NCBI GenBank assembly: GCA_022578605.1
Contig: MU394085.1
Location: 310,001 to 374,000, forward strand
Source of the DNA: Camillea tinctor
Lineage: Eukaryota; Ascomycota; Sordariomycetes; Xylariales; Xylariaceae
Reading direction: 5' to 3'
DNA length: 64,000 nt
The notes beneath the pieces are model-generated. The model worked only from the letters and a program-made list of their open reading frames with translations. It was not told where the DNA came from and did no database searches. Shown here piece by piece: positions 12,701 through 23,801 of the stretch (its first letter is position 1; each line of letters begins with the position of its first letter). The translations under genes and the position numbers were made by a program.

Positions 12701-15700
12701 CTACCAATTAGACCTTACCCAGCTAGTCTTCCCCTTCGTTCTTATGTAGTACCCTTTTTTTTTTCCCGATCGGAAAAAGCTGCTACTTACCCAGGAATCG
12801 ATATTTTTTTCCCTCTCTTCGCGCTTCTGGGTCCAATCCCTACATACATACATAGTAATAGGTTTATGCATAAGGTACGTGCGGGCGACTTGCGCGCCCT
12901 CGCCCTTCCATGCATATACTATACACGCATACATAGGTGGTGGATGTATGTACAATATATAAGTGCATGCATGCATGTGACAGCTGCACTTGGGAAATAA
13001 AATAAAAAAAAAAAAATAAAAAAAAGAGAACCATACCCCTCTCTCTCCCCCTTCCTCGCTTCTCGAAAGACAAAAAAAAAGAAGAGGTAAAAAAAAAAAA
13101 AAAGGAAAATACTCCTCTCTAGTTCACTACAATAAGTTCTCCCGCTCTTCGGTTTAGCTGGTACATATTTCAGTCTTTCCTTTATTTTTCTTATTTTACG
13201 AGTCACTCCTCCACTGCATGTTCATCATCTTCTTCTTCATACCTAATAAGTGACATCGAACGGCAACCTACATACATAAAAACTCTCCCTACCCTAATAA
13301 CTTCTACTACTATGCTGGTAGGGACCTGAGGTAGCATTCGCTATATGCAACTAGTTTCTAAGTGGGTTAAGTTGACCCTGCTTAGCTCTCTCCCTCCCCC
13401 CCCGTGTAGCGTCGAACTTGTAGAACAGTAAGATCGAATGGACCAAGCAAATCAATCTACGCATTAACGCGCAGCGCAGGACTTAGGAACTACATAGGTA
13501 CATAATACGCTAGGTTAAGTTATAGTATTGTGGGACTCGGGGTATGTAGCTAGGTGTTGTAGCAGCGTTTCTCTGTTGAACGGTTATGGTAGTGTATATG
13601 AACATGTCATTCTTTTTTTTTTCGCTCTCCTTTTCGCCACAGGGGAAAGAAGAGCGAAAAAAAAAAAAAAAAAGGGGGGGGGGGGGTTTCGTTACAAAGG
13701 GCTGAATGGGCCAGAAAACCGGGGCGACGGAACACACACACCATGGCAGAGAGAGACACGATCGCTGGGATGATGTACAATCCGGGGGGGGGGACGCCCT
13801 TGTGTTGCCACTCGACTTGCACATCATATCGACCGGGGAGGGGGAGTTGGCACCTCGTCGTGGGCTAGGTATTTTTTTATTTTTTATTTTATTTAACTGT
13901 TGAATCTTTTTTAGAGAGGAACAGATCACCGCCGGCGGGCGCAGAAGGGAGGGAGAGGTGAAGGAATAGACGGGCGCGATATCGGACTCCGAGAGGCCTA
14001 CATCGGCCGCGCGCAGGGGGGAAAGGGTAGGGAGAGATGGTGGTATGATAATGCCGGTTAGCTATATTGCTTCGAGATGGTGTACTAGGGCGGTTATTAA
14101 TGGATTACGGGATATTGGATATATTGTAGCTAATTATATAATACCTATAGCTATTTGCTGCCCGTGTTATGTTACGGGTAGTTCAATGGCTGCTTGTGCA
14201 ATAAGATAGTTGAGATAGTCACGTCCAGTTCTAGGCGGAATAGGTATACGATCCAGTTTGTACAAGGGACCTCACTCGTCCGTTGCTTTGTGACGTCTCT
14301 GCCAAACACACGCCCCCCTCGTCGGCGAACCGTTTCCCCTCGCCCAGATGATAAGCCTGCCACCTGTGCGTTCGTCGTTGGTAAGTACGCAGCCGCCGCA
14401 CCAACGGCCGAGGGAGACAAGACGTAGCCTAGCCCCAGCACGCTTTCCCCGCCAGTGCGGAAACCGGAAATCCCCCCTAGGTGAGACAGCCAAGGGGGGA
14501 GGGGGGCCACCTGAGATCCTTCAATCAATACCATGTGGGAATGGGAAGGACGGGATAGCTGTTGCAGCCATGTCACCGCGCTAGAGACACAAGCGTGGCG
14601 TCTGTGTGGACGGCGCGCGCATGGTGTCTCGGACAGACACAAGTGAGTCATGAACTCGGCAGCTCGGGTAGGGGAAGGGGAAGGGGAGGGGGGTATGTTG
14701 ATTGAAATGGGGTATACTTGGGAATGAGGCTGAATCTGGTGTCACTAGGTTGGGTGATACATATAGGGTAATAGATATGGTAGTAAAGCGAACGTTGACC
14801 GTGTGAAGGTGTTGAGGGATCACGTCGAAATTAAGATACCACGTTATCATTTGGTGATTATGACACCTATAACATAACTCTTGACCTGAGACTTGATCAC
14901 TTGATCACTTGAAGCTGGAAGCTTTGGCTCTAGATGGATGTAAAATATCACAGCATGTACATTAGGTAAGCCTTATATATGCCATGATAACCTAGATCTT
15001 CAAGGTTATAAACATACATGGATTTATGCTACCAGGTGAATCCATACGTAGTATTCATATAGTTACTAAAGGTGGGAAGCATACTAAAATGATAACGGAC
15101 TTGGGGAGGCTTTAGATGTAAACCAGACTATGGCACGTGAATTTAATATATTATTTTAACTATAACTACCTAAGTAGGTGGACTGTCTTTTAATCAGGGA
15201 TGCGGACTGTCATTTATTTTATAAAAAGCATCAAAACTATACTAGGTTGTTACATAAATACCAGGCATAGTATATTAATATTTAATTTAAGCTAATGACA
15301 ACAAGTTTACCTTTGTACTATTTGATGAAATGTCATAGTATTTAAAAATAAGGATTCTTTAACAACTTAAGTACTTAAACCGGATAACCTAGGGATATTT
15401 ATGTGCACATTATTTCAAGGAGACTCAACGTGGTACTTGGAAAATGGAAAACTGACCTATATTTATGTATTATTATAGTATTAAACTTATAAAAATATTG
15501 TTGGCTGTCGTCTCAACATTATCAACATAGTCCGTATGACCATGAATATTTCTTAAATCATGATACCCATTGACCATGTCCCGCATGGCGTGAAAATATA
15601 AGTGATCATATTCAAACCCTGATGTCGTTTACAGAGGATTCATCCTCCTCTAATCCGGCATGATAACTGGCCAGACAGCCTTGGTCGATCACTGTTCTCA

Positions 15701-15758
15701 TTGTCGGTGATGGTTCAGATGACTGTAGAGAATCTCTCAGAGCTTCATTGTGTTCTCA
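9757..15758. other. 3' flank of areA and gene-free region
   Basis: About 6 kb without a supportable gene. The first several hundred bases are probably areA 3' UTR. The rest contains CT-rich tracts (12000-12130), poly(T)/poly(A) runs and a GC-richer block around 13.9-14.7 kb. Open frames at 11353-11718, 13510-13929 and 14172-14651 (all minus) have biased composition and no motif, so I do not call them. From about 14.87 kb the base composition turns AT-rich. Confidence 0.55.
13657..13686. repeat. A17-G13 homopurine tract
   Basis: Seventeen A residues are followed directly by thirteen G residues. A shorter G run follows near 13784-13793. Homopurine/homopyrimidine tracts like this can form triplex or quadruplex structures in principle and are prone to assembly length errors. 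Confidence 0.85.
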
Positions 15759-16201
15759 TTAGCTCTCGAGATCCTCATCAGAGATGAGGCAGCTTTCATC
15801 GACCCTGATCCATGGTGATTCCTCGATAAGGTCTTTTGATGGTAGTTTGTTGTTAGCTTAGGGTTATTCTAGCTTTCCTCTGTTCCTTCACTTACCCTGC
15901 AATAGCTTCACATATCCTTTGGCGTCTTCAGTGGTTTCCCCTCTCAAATCGATCAAGATATATCCTGAGTTGTCAGCATTCCTATGAGCCTGAACATTCG
16001 CAGTGACTCCTCCTAAATTGTCCAGAACCCATGCACCAAAATCAATCAATGGGTCAATCTTAGTGAATTGGAAACAGTTAGCGGTATAATTAAAGATCGA
16101 ACTTATATTTGTCTAGCTGAACGTACCCATTCTAAATCAGCTCTGTAAGTATGTTTACCATCGTTGAAGGCAAAGCGGTTATCATAATCAGATGAGCTCA
16201 T
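15759..16201 (-). CDS. small acidic protein of unknown function (three exons)
   Basis: No exon here is long enough to stand out, but three join cleanly. Exon 1 is 16201-16127 (25 codons, ending TGG before GTACGT). Exon 2 is 16058-15896 (ending before GTAAGT). Exon 3 is 15832-15759, ending in TAA. The introns are 68 and 63 bases, each with a GCTAAC branch point and an AAG acceptor. Phase is kept throughout and the product is 103 aa. It begins MSSSDYDNRF, has a hydrophobic middle (IDPLIDFGAWVLDNLGG), then GYILIDLRGE, and a strongly acidic tail ending ISDEDLES. It has no signal peptide from this start and no domain I recognise. A start at 16306 in the same frame would add 35 residues with a hydrophobic stretch. 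It lies alone in AT-rich DNA about 300 bases from the inverted repeats. Confidence 0.6.
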
Positions 16202-18561
16202 GATGAATGGGCGAATCAGCTCCAGAAGCAACAATATATGAAGACTCCAATGCAAATAATTATTTATATATGCAATGCTTTTGGTTGTTAACTGAGTGGG
16301 AGACAAAAATGGATGCTTGACTTATCCTTTCAATATGGGTGAATACGACTCCATTTATACTCGTTTGGGTGGCAAAAGAGTATATGAGAAAAGAAGTGAA
16401 AAGGAACGCGCGGACATATCAAAATGACTCAATCTTTCGTAACATCTCTAGACGGTGTTTGTGAGATACAAAAGTCTAGTTGAGGCACGTGTCCTAGTCA
16501 GAAGGTCTGTAGTGCTGAAATAGGCGACGAGGGGTATCTGTCAAGGTATAGGTACCAGGTGTATCCGCAGCTACATGCATATTGTTGAATTGAGGTTATG
16601 AGATTTCTTGATTAGGTGACTATCTATCTCTGAATGATGGGAGGGCCTGTCCCTTATATACATGTGGCTGCGGATATACCTTGTACCTGTAGCTTGACAG
16701 ATATCCCTTATCACCTATTTCAGCATATAGGTATAAGAGAGAGGTCCTCCCATAATCCAGAGATAGATGTTCACCTAATTAAGCAACCTCATAACCACAA
16801 TTCAACATGTGGTGCTCCGTACCAGATATTTAGGGGAAAACAAGTTTGGCGATGATGATAATGAGGTAAGTGATAGTGACTAATGTGTGTATTTGAGATC
16901 AGTGCTGCAAGGATTCTGGTAAGGGTTCAGATGACCACGACGTAGTTGTGTGAGATCTAAACTACAACTACTTTTAATATCATTACAAACCGAACACATT
17001 CTCTGTTGATATGTATTACATTGTACTCCTTGATATGATACGCCGTTCCTGGATGTTGGAAACATATGTAATATGTAACGTCAAAATACCTCATGATCTA
17101 CAAAAGCTAGACACTTTTGGTGCCCCCATTATACTTGGTACGCAACCCTCTCTATGTAGTACTATATGACGATAGGAAAGCAAATATGCTGAGTATATTG
17201 TCATACACGCCATATTTAGTGTATCAGGATAAATTCTGAGGGGTATATAGAGGTTGGTTCGGGCTTGCTTGCGTCATACGAATTTATTGTCTAAGGTATT
17301 GCAGACTACGAACGTGACCTTGGACAAGAAAACTGCATTTGACACTACTTATAAAGACCAGAGAGTGAGTTTGGATGGTGCACTAGGAGATATGTTTGTT
17401 TCAGAATATGTCACGGGAACATAGCTATATAGGAAAGGGATCAAAAAGAAGAGAGCAAGATGTTAAGTTAGTGACGTAATTAATGTTACAAGGTAAACTC
17501 TTGTGCAAAATCTGGATCATGTTCTTAATCTATGGGGAGAAATAACGAGTGTCATAATTAATTAACAAGGAACTTCAATAATTATGTTGTTTTGCCAGAG
17601 GTTGAAGTTATAACTGTTTACAATGTTGTTAGTAGTTACAAGGAACGTACGTTTACGTACTGCCAATTTTTTGAATCATGATAACTAGTGTTATCTTAGA
17701 TACTATTTATAATTTTTCTAGTTAGCTACTGTGACCTTATTTGCTTTAAGCTTATATATATTTCCTCTAGGCTATACATTTTCTCGGTCGTTGAATTGTA
17801 TGTATCTGTAGCTTCTTCGCCTTTCTCCCATAGCTCACGCGTCTGGGCTGGGACTCTGTGTAAGTTTACGTAATATTTTATCATGTGAATACCCCTTAAG
17901 CGAATATTATCAATACATCCATATAAAGCCTTTTAACATTATCTACACCTAGAAGTATATTTTACGTACTCTGACTAGTTATCTATATTTGATTCCAGCT
18001 GCATTATCTATGCAACTCCGGACTGTGTGTACTACATAGCTAGACCTATCAAGAGAGCTTAGTCGCGGCTCATTGGTAAATGCTATTCTTCCTACCAGCA
18101 TTCCCCCAGTCCCACAGAATTTTAAGGTTTATGCCCATGTATAGCTAAAAACCGATGTTATCTACCGATTCGGGATATTTATACCGATTTATACTACATA
18201 AGTACTAACGAGAGTGTAAACATGGGAGGTACACATCGCGTGGGTAGGTCCATGTTGGCGTTGCGTAAAGGAATAACTCATCGATCCACCCTCTCACACA
18301 ACTCACTAAACCGTTTTGGGGCGTGTCGAGGTCTTATGATGGCTTGTGTCCCGCCATGCGCCCCAGGCATTATCCGAGACATCCTTTACTTTTCTTCCCC
18401 AACTTTGAACCTTACCCTCGTGTTTATTGATATATCAACCATTATCTTATCAACTCATCTCTTTATCAGTTTACATGAGCTAACAACCTAGCTCATCATA
18501 GCAGACTCCTATACTATATCCCTTTTCGTAGTATTATCGCGCTGATATCTCGTCTATCACA
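16202..18561. other. AT-rich intergenic region
   Basis: Apart from the inverted-repeat block at 16513-16807 I see no supportable gene. A cysteine-rich minus frame at 16880-17065 (five Cys) could be an exon of a small secreted protein, but I could not find a good upstream exon with a signal peptide. The last 340 bases presumably hold the promoter of the CREG-like gene. Confidence 0.5.
16513..16807. repeat. interleaved diverged inverted repeats (A-B-A'-B')
   Basis: Segment A (about 16513-16582, beginning TGCTGAAATAGG) returns in reverse complement at about 16655-16726. Segment B (about 16583-16646, beginning TTGTTGAATTGAGG) returns in reverse complement at about 16742-16807. The order is therefore A, B, reverse A, reverse B, which a simple hairpin would not give. 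The copies differ by scattered changes, many of them C/T or G/A, as expected of old repeats or of RIP mutation. No open frame or transposase is present. It could be a miniature transposon relic, two overlapping insertions or a rearranged inverted duplication. Confidence 0.8.
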
Positions 18562-19410
18562 ATGCGGCTAGCATCAGCCCCTAGTTTACCGCTCCTCGCA
18601 TTCGCCGCCTCCTGCTGCGCGGCTGAAACCGCTCCGGAGCCGGAATACATTTTCACCAACCCGCCCGCACTCAAGTCGGCGGACTACCGCATCCCGACCT
18701 CCTATGAGTCCGCCGTGCTCGGCCGCCGCATCCTGGCGCTCACCCCGCACGGCACCCTCGCCACCGTGTTCCCGAGCTCAGCGTCCGACTCGCAGCAGTT
18801 CTCGAGCCAGGAGGACCGCCCCGAAGGGATCGGCGGCATGCCCCTGGGATTGATGGACTACGTCGCCGACTGCGAGGGCGAGGGCAACCCCACCATCCTC
18901 GCCATCAACATCGCCACCTCCTTCAAGAACGTGCGCGCCGGATCCAACATCAGCCTCGCGCAGCACTGGACGCCGCGCTACCCGCCCGCTAAGCGCATCG
19001 AGTCCACGACCTTCAACAGCGTGCTGGACTGGTTCCTCGGGCGCGAAGAAGAAGAAGAAGAAGAAGAAGCGAGCCCGACGACGTCTTACAGCGGCGCGAA
19101 CCTGCCGCGCTACAACCTGCTCGGGTACCTCGAGAAGGTCGACGATGAGTCCAGGGATGACCTGGCTGCCTGCTTCGTCAAGACACACCCCGACGCTAAG
19201 TACTGGCTCCCCGGCAACCGCATCCACGCTTCCGAGTTCGTCCGCCTTGTCGTCACCCAGGTCTACTGGATTGGTGGCTTCGGCGACCGCGCGTATATCG
19301 GCTGGATCCCTGTCGAGGAGTGGAAGAACGTGAGCCGCGCCGAGTGGGAGGGCGTCGAGCTGCCCGGTGAGAAGAAGGGCTGGAAGGAGTGGAGTGCTGC
19401 TGAGCTGTGA
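18562..19410 (+). CDS. secreted CREG-like protein (FMN-binding split-barrel family)
   Basis: A single-exon 282-aa protein with an N-terminal signal peptide (about residues 1-21). It matches the fungal CREG / pyridoxamine-oxidase-like family (Pfam Pyrid_oxidase_2). Visible landmarks are ESAVLGRRIL, GTLATVFP, GMPLGLMDYVADCEG, ATSFKNVRAGSNISL, LPRYNLLGYLE, HPDAKYWLPGNRIH and VYWIGGFGDRAYIGWIP. Family members adopt an FMN-binding barrel fold, but the animal CREG proteins are secreted glycoproteins without proven enzyme activity, so the role is open. An insertion of eight glutamates from a (GAA)8 run at 19045-19068 breaks a loop. The coding DNA is much more GC-rich than its flanks. It converges on the DUF3176 gene. 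Confidence 0.85.
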   Translation: MRLASAPSLPLLAFAASCCAAETAPEPEYIFTNPPALKSADYRIPTSYESAVLGRRILALTPHGTLATVFPSSASDSQQFSSQEDRPEGIGGMPLGLMDYVADCEGEGNPTILAINIATSFKNVRAGSNISLAQHWTPRYPPAKRIESTTFNSVLDWFLGREEEEEEEEASPTTSYSGANLPRYNLLGYLEKVDDESRDDLAACFVKTHPDAKYWLPGNRIHASEFVRLVVTQVYWIGGFGDRAYIGWIPVEEWKNVSRAEWEGVELPGEKKGWKEWSAAEL

Positions 19411-19849
19411 ATGCGACGAGTGTGGCTCCGGCTGCGGAGTAACCTATATAATCCATATGCCTCAGGGGCATTTGTTCCCCCTTTTTGGACTTTCTTTGGT
19501 TGAGCGAGAGCGCGCGTTGTTGCATCGGATATGTGCTACGTAGTTAAAGGACTAATCAAGTACGCACATGGTACGGTCTTCTGCTTTAGACAGGGTAGCC
19601 TATAGTGATACAACCCCTTGTGGGACTGGGTTGGTAACGGACTCGGAAGATTGTGTACTCTTAATGACCAATGTGCATCTGCAATTGTGCATCCTCCTAA
19701 TTAAGTACCATGCAGATCCAGGTAATTTCTGGAATCAAGTTAAGAACTATAAATTTACATTTGGCTGTACCATAATGGGTATCACAATTCAATATATGGC
19801 ATCTCTAATGAAGGTCTTAAGTCTGTCCTTCTTCCCCTTTCCACCTTGC
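19411..19849. other. intergenic, between convergent genes
   Basis: This is the shared 3' space of two converging genes. A plus-strand open frame at 19568-19855 has no signal, motif or coding-like composition and is not called. Confidence 0.6.
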
Positions 19850-22010
19850 TCATAAATGTTGTGCTCGCAGCTCATACCCGGCTCCTCCTGTATCTTCAAA
19901 TTTAACGGTCATAGCCTTCACTGCTTTCTCTAAATATCCGTTTCGGTACGCATGTCTTAGCTGTGCTCGCGTTTCGGCATCCACCGAGTGCGTCAAAGTG
20001 GCCATCGTGTCCGTCTTCCAGGGATCCAACTTCAGTCTATGCGTATCAAACATACAGTATAGACTGAACCCCAGGCCCACAACGACGCTGATCACTGGGA
20101 GGCTGATATACGGCCAGTCGACGTAGATATGTATCACCCATTCTTGCGTCGTGCCGTTGCTCTTCGTATCCGAAACGTCACGCATCCAGTTGCTGAGGAC
20201 CTTCGCGGATTTACCGAAAGTCTCCGTGAGGTTCGTGCTGTGGTAAAGGGCTTGTACAACTGTAGGCTGACTGTTTGCTAATTTGCCAGTCAGGGGCCAG
20301 TACATAAGCTCCGCAAAGAACTGGTCGTTTGCAAAACGTGTGGTGCTTCCAACCGTGTTCTGTGTTAGCCGGAACCGGCCTGCCGAGTCTCCTGAAGACT
20401 CCTGGGTGCTGTTCGTGGGAAGAACAACAAGTTCAAGGTCAGTTCTATTGAAATCCCCTGTTGCCGGGTATAGAGAATAGTTGTGCCATTTTTCGTAATT
20501 GTCAAATGATGCATCCGCATTATATTCTCTATATGAGTCATTTTTTCTCTCAAATGGAGTGGAAATGACTGCTTCGGATAGAACACCGTTATTTACTACT
20601 GGTTCGTAGGTGTTGAGGCAGAAATATAAGGCGCACTCTGTTGCCGTCACAGTAGCATTGTCCCATAGAACCTTGCCCGTTTCGTAGTCATCTGGAGCTC
20701 TCAACACTTGAAGAGCCGTGATCATGGTAGTCAGATGTTGAAATGACAAGGTGAGTTGTGAGTCTGTTATCCTCGTAGCGACCATGAGAGCGCTGGTGCT
20801 AATGTCGGTGTGGTTGCGCTTGCTTGCATTGGTGATATTGATGAGCGGCAACGAGTTAATAGTGAAATTGGTGTCCGTCCGCAAATTGTTGTAAGCCGGG
20901 AGCGTGTCGAGGCCATGTCCATATACTTTGCGTTTTTCCAAATGGTTTCCTACATCATTGCATGCGCCACAAATAGCCAACGAGGTCGATGCTGGCCAAG
21001 TACAATTTGCAGTAGGGCAGAAGAAAACCGCATTTTGCTCTTGAGAGCTGTTGTAAAATCCACTGTTGAACGCGGATACCATTCCAAGATCCGGCTGAGT
21101 AACGAAATATGAATAGAAAACAGTTGTGTTGTCCGGGAGTACCTTGCCTATTGTGCTAGCATATGGATCTTCCTGAAATGTACCAGTGTCTAGGACCTGG
21201 CTGAGTCCTATGTACGGGGAAGGATTCGAGCTGAGAGGATCCATTTGGCCGGTGAACGAAATCAGTGCTTGGAGAAATGGTTCAAATGTCATTAAAAGTA
21301 TTGTTGCGATGGCACCAAGCATCAACCAATGACTGTCAATGAATTAGGGACCAAGAAACAGTAATATAGGGGACTTTGACTCACGAAGCTTTAAGCCAGA
21401 TAATGAGCCAAACACTACCCCATGGCCCTCGACTGGCATCGTCGAATCGCTCAAAACCGATTAAGTTGCTCGGCCGTCTTTTGAACCAGTTCCATTTGGC
21501 TTGACCAAGACAGGAGCTAATGGAGAAGGCGAGAGATGTCCTTGAAATAGCTGCAAGTATAGAAACTAGTGCGTTAACAGAAATGATGAAATTCCACTGT
21601 GTCAATGGTCGACCATTTACATGGAATAGGACTGATATTAACGCAATAAATGACAAGGTACTAAGTATCAACCCAGCGATCTCCAACCACCAGGCACTCC
21701 CGCGTTTTGATAGTCCTATTTTCTTAGAGTGTTTTCGTGATGGCGTAGTTTTACTGTCTGTCCTTGGTTGTTGGATATCTGATGACTGTGTAGATAGAGC
21801 TATCGGCTTCCTCATAACCGAAAATGTTTCTGGATTGTCTTGCCTAGGGCCATTGGGATACTGCCTGTGGGAGTCTGCAGTAGGTATTACTTGGTAAATA
21901 GTTGAAGATCCATCGTTGGAAATAGTGTCGTTTTGTGGAGACAAAATTGGTACATTATACCAATGCCCTTCGACTGGCGCCTGCATTAGGGGTTGAAAAT
22001 ATTGAAACAA
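19850..22010 (-). CDS. DUF3176-family membrane protein
   Basis: Two exons, 22010-21385 and 21332-19850, join through GTGAGT and ACAG with phase kept (KAS/HWLM), giving 702 aa. After a cytoplasmic N-terminus of about 110 residues come the DUF3176 landmarks: WWLEIAGLILSTLSFIALI, GRPLTQWNF, SVNALVSILAAISRTSLAF, GQAKWNWF, then FDDASRGPWGSVWLI and a further membrane segment after the splice. A large extracytoplasmic region of about 350 residues with many N-glycosylation sequons and paired Cys follows. A last membrane segment (ISLPVISVVVGLGFSLYCMF) and a short tail containing LDPWKTDTMATLTH complete it, as in the family. The family is large in Pezizomycotina and its function is unknown. Confidence 0.88.
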
Positions 22011-23801
22011 GTGCCTATGTCCCTCAACTTGTCGTAAGTAATGCGGTTCAATAGAGGGATTGATAGATATGTGTGGTTAAAGCTTAATAGGCGTCGAATT
22101 TATGATGCAATGAAAATGAAGCCAAACATCATTCAGTACCGATGCCTACCAAGTCTTATATGCAATATTCTATACTAACCTAACCTAGACATATCATATG
22201 TTTAGTTTCACATATGGGAAGCCTTACAACGTCGTAGACGCTATGCCACACAGAAGCGCTGCCAAGACTCTGTTGGTTGTAAGGTTGATCACTATTGGTT
22301 CAAATTCAGAATCAGTATGCAAAAAAACCAACGTGCATAGGCCGCTGCAGAATAACCGCCTTATACCTTCCAGCTCTATTAGTGCGAATCCTCCAAAACT
22401 TCAATGCGCATAGTTCATTTTGCATTTCGCCGATTTGCTAACATGCCATTTCGAGTTTCTTTCGTATTATTTACTTTATTACTACGGTATTAACATTTTA
22501 AAATGTTTGTAATACTACCTAGGTACCTAGGTACTTATATGAATAATATTTGAGGTTTTATACGTCACGGCAACGTAACATGGTCTGTGCATTTCACATA
22601 AATATAGATAGGCTGATAGGTAACTTAGAACTCTTAGATTCGGCCTGGAGAAGATCCCTTCTTCTTCAACGCAACAACGCATGATATTTTGTACATACCC
22701 CTACACCTTTTTATATGTTGGTATCAGGTTGCCAGCATTTCACACAAAGCAACTAACTTTTATAGTCCTAGCGGACCAAACCCAACCATCAGATGTACTA
22801 TTTTGGGGGCGGCAAATTCAAATTGAGCAATGAAGATTTGAGATTCTGGGGTTTAGCGGATTTACATTAGTGGAGCACCGTAGCCTTAAGCCAGAATATT
22901 TGTACATCAATCAAAATAAAAGCGTGATCACTAAGATAGATCAAAGAAGAACTCAAAATCGTAAGTCTCTCGACACCAAAGAAAATTATTACTCAAATAC
23001 AAATCTCCATACATACAATACCTTCAATTAAGCTGAGCTATATCTTCTAGATGTCCCGAGTTAACGAGAATAATGGCTATGTATGACACATCATATGCAG
23101 GACCCAGGCATATATATAGTAGGGGTCACAATATATTATCAGATAGCCTTGCCGACAGATAGTATGCCACTATGTAACGTAACGAGATAATAGAACCTTT
23201 GCTTGCTTTGTGTGATATGTTATGAAGATGTGTTCCTCTTGCTTTTCAGTTGCCACCGTTACCATAGCCCCATACACCAAATATGCCTGACTATTGAAAA
23301 TCAGCCTTGCGAGGAACTTCTTCGATAAGGCGTACAATAACATGCATGTAGTATAAGTCTAGATATAGGTTGTGTTATCAGCCACCATGTGGCTTCGTTT
23401 AATCAGCACTATACTATCCATAAACGCAATACGTGATCGCCTACCCATTTATTAGTATAGGTATCATTACATATGGAAGTCGTCTGTCAGCTATAAACCT
23501 AGGTTATCACATAAATTTTCTTTCAAAGTTGTACATGATTCTATTTCAAATCGACATAATAATTTTTATTTGCCTTTAAATGAGATATTTTGAGTAACAA
23601 GAAGAATAAAATGAATAAACTCAGTGTCGTTATATACCACGAGTTTATAGATAATCTAGAGCTACACGAATTATTAAATATCAAACGAGCATTTAACTAG
23701 GCTGTGACGTGAATGGTCCGATAATAACGCCATGTCAAGGTTCGCGGGGTAAGCAATGCCCAATATTTACCCTTCTAGACGAGGCCTGGTAAGTAGTCTG
23801 A
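22011..23801. other. AT-rich intergenic region
   Basis: About 1.8 kb lying upstream of two divergently transcribed genes. It is AT-rich and contains only short random open frames. I see no RNA gene or repeat of note. Confidence 0.6.

Noticed and set aside
13510..13929. 139-aa minus-strand open frame
   Set aside because: It is held open by homopolymers (poly-Phe and poly-Pro from the A/G tracts).
14172..14651. 159-aa minus-strand open frame
   Set aside because: Composition is mixed and motif-free, and it overlaps other open frames in a locally GC-rich patch; there is no promoter or homology evidence.
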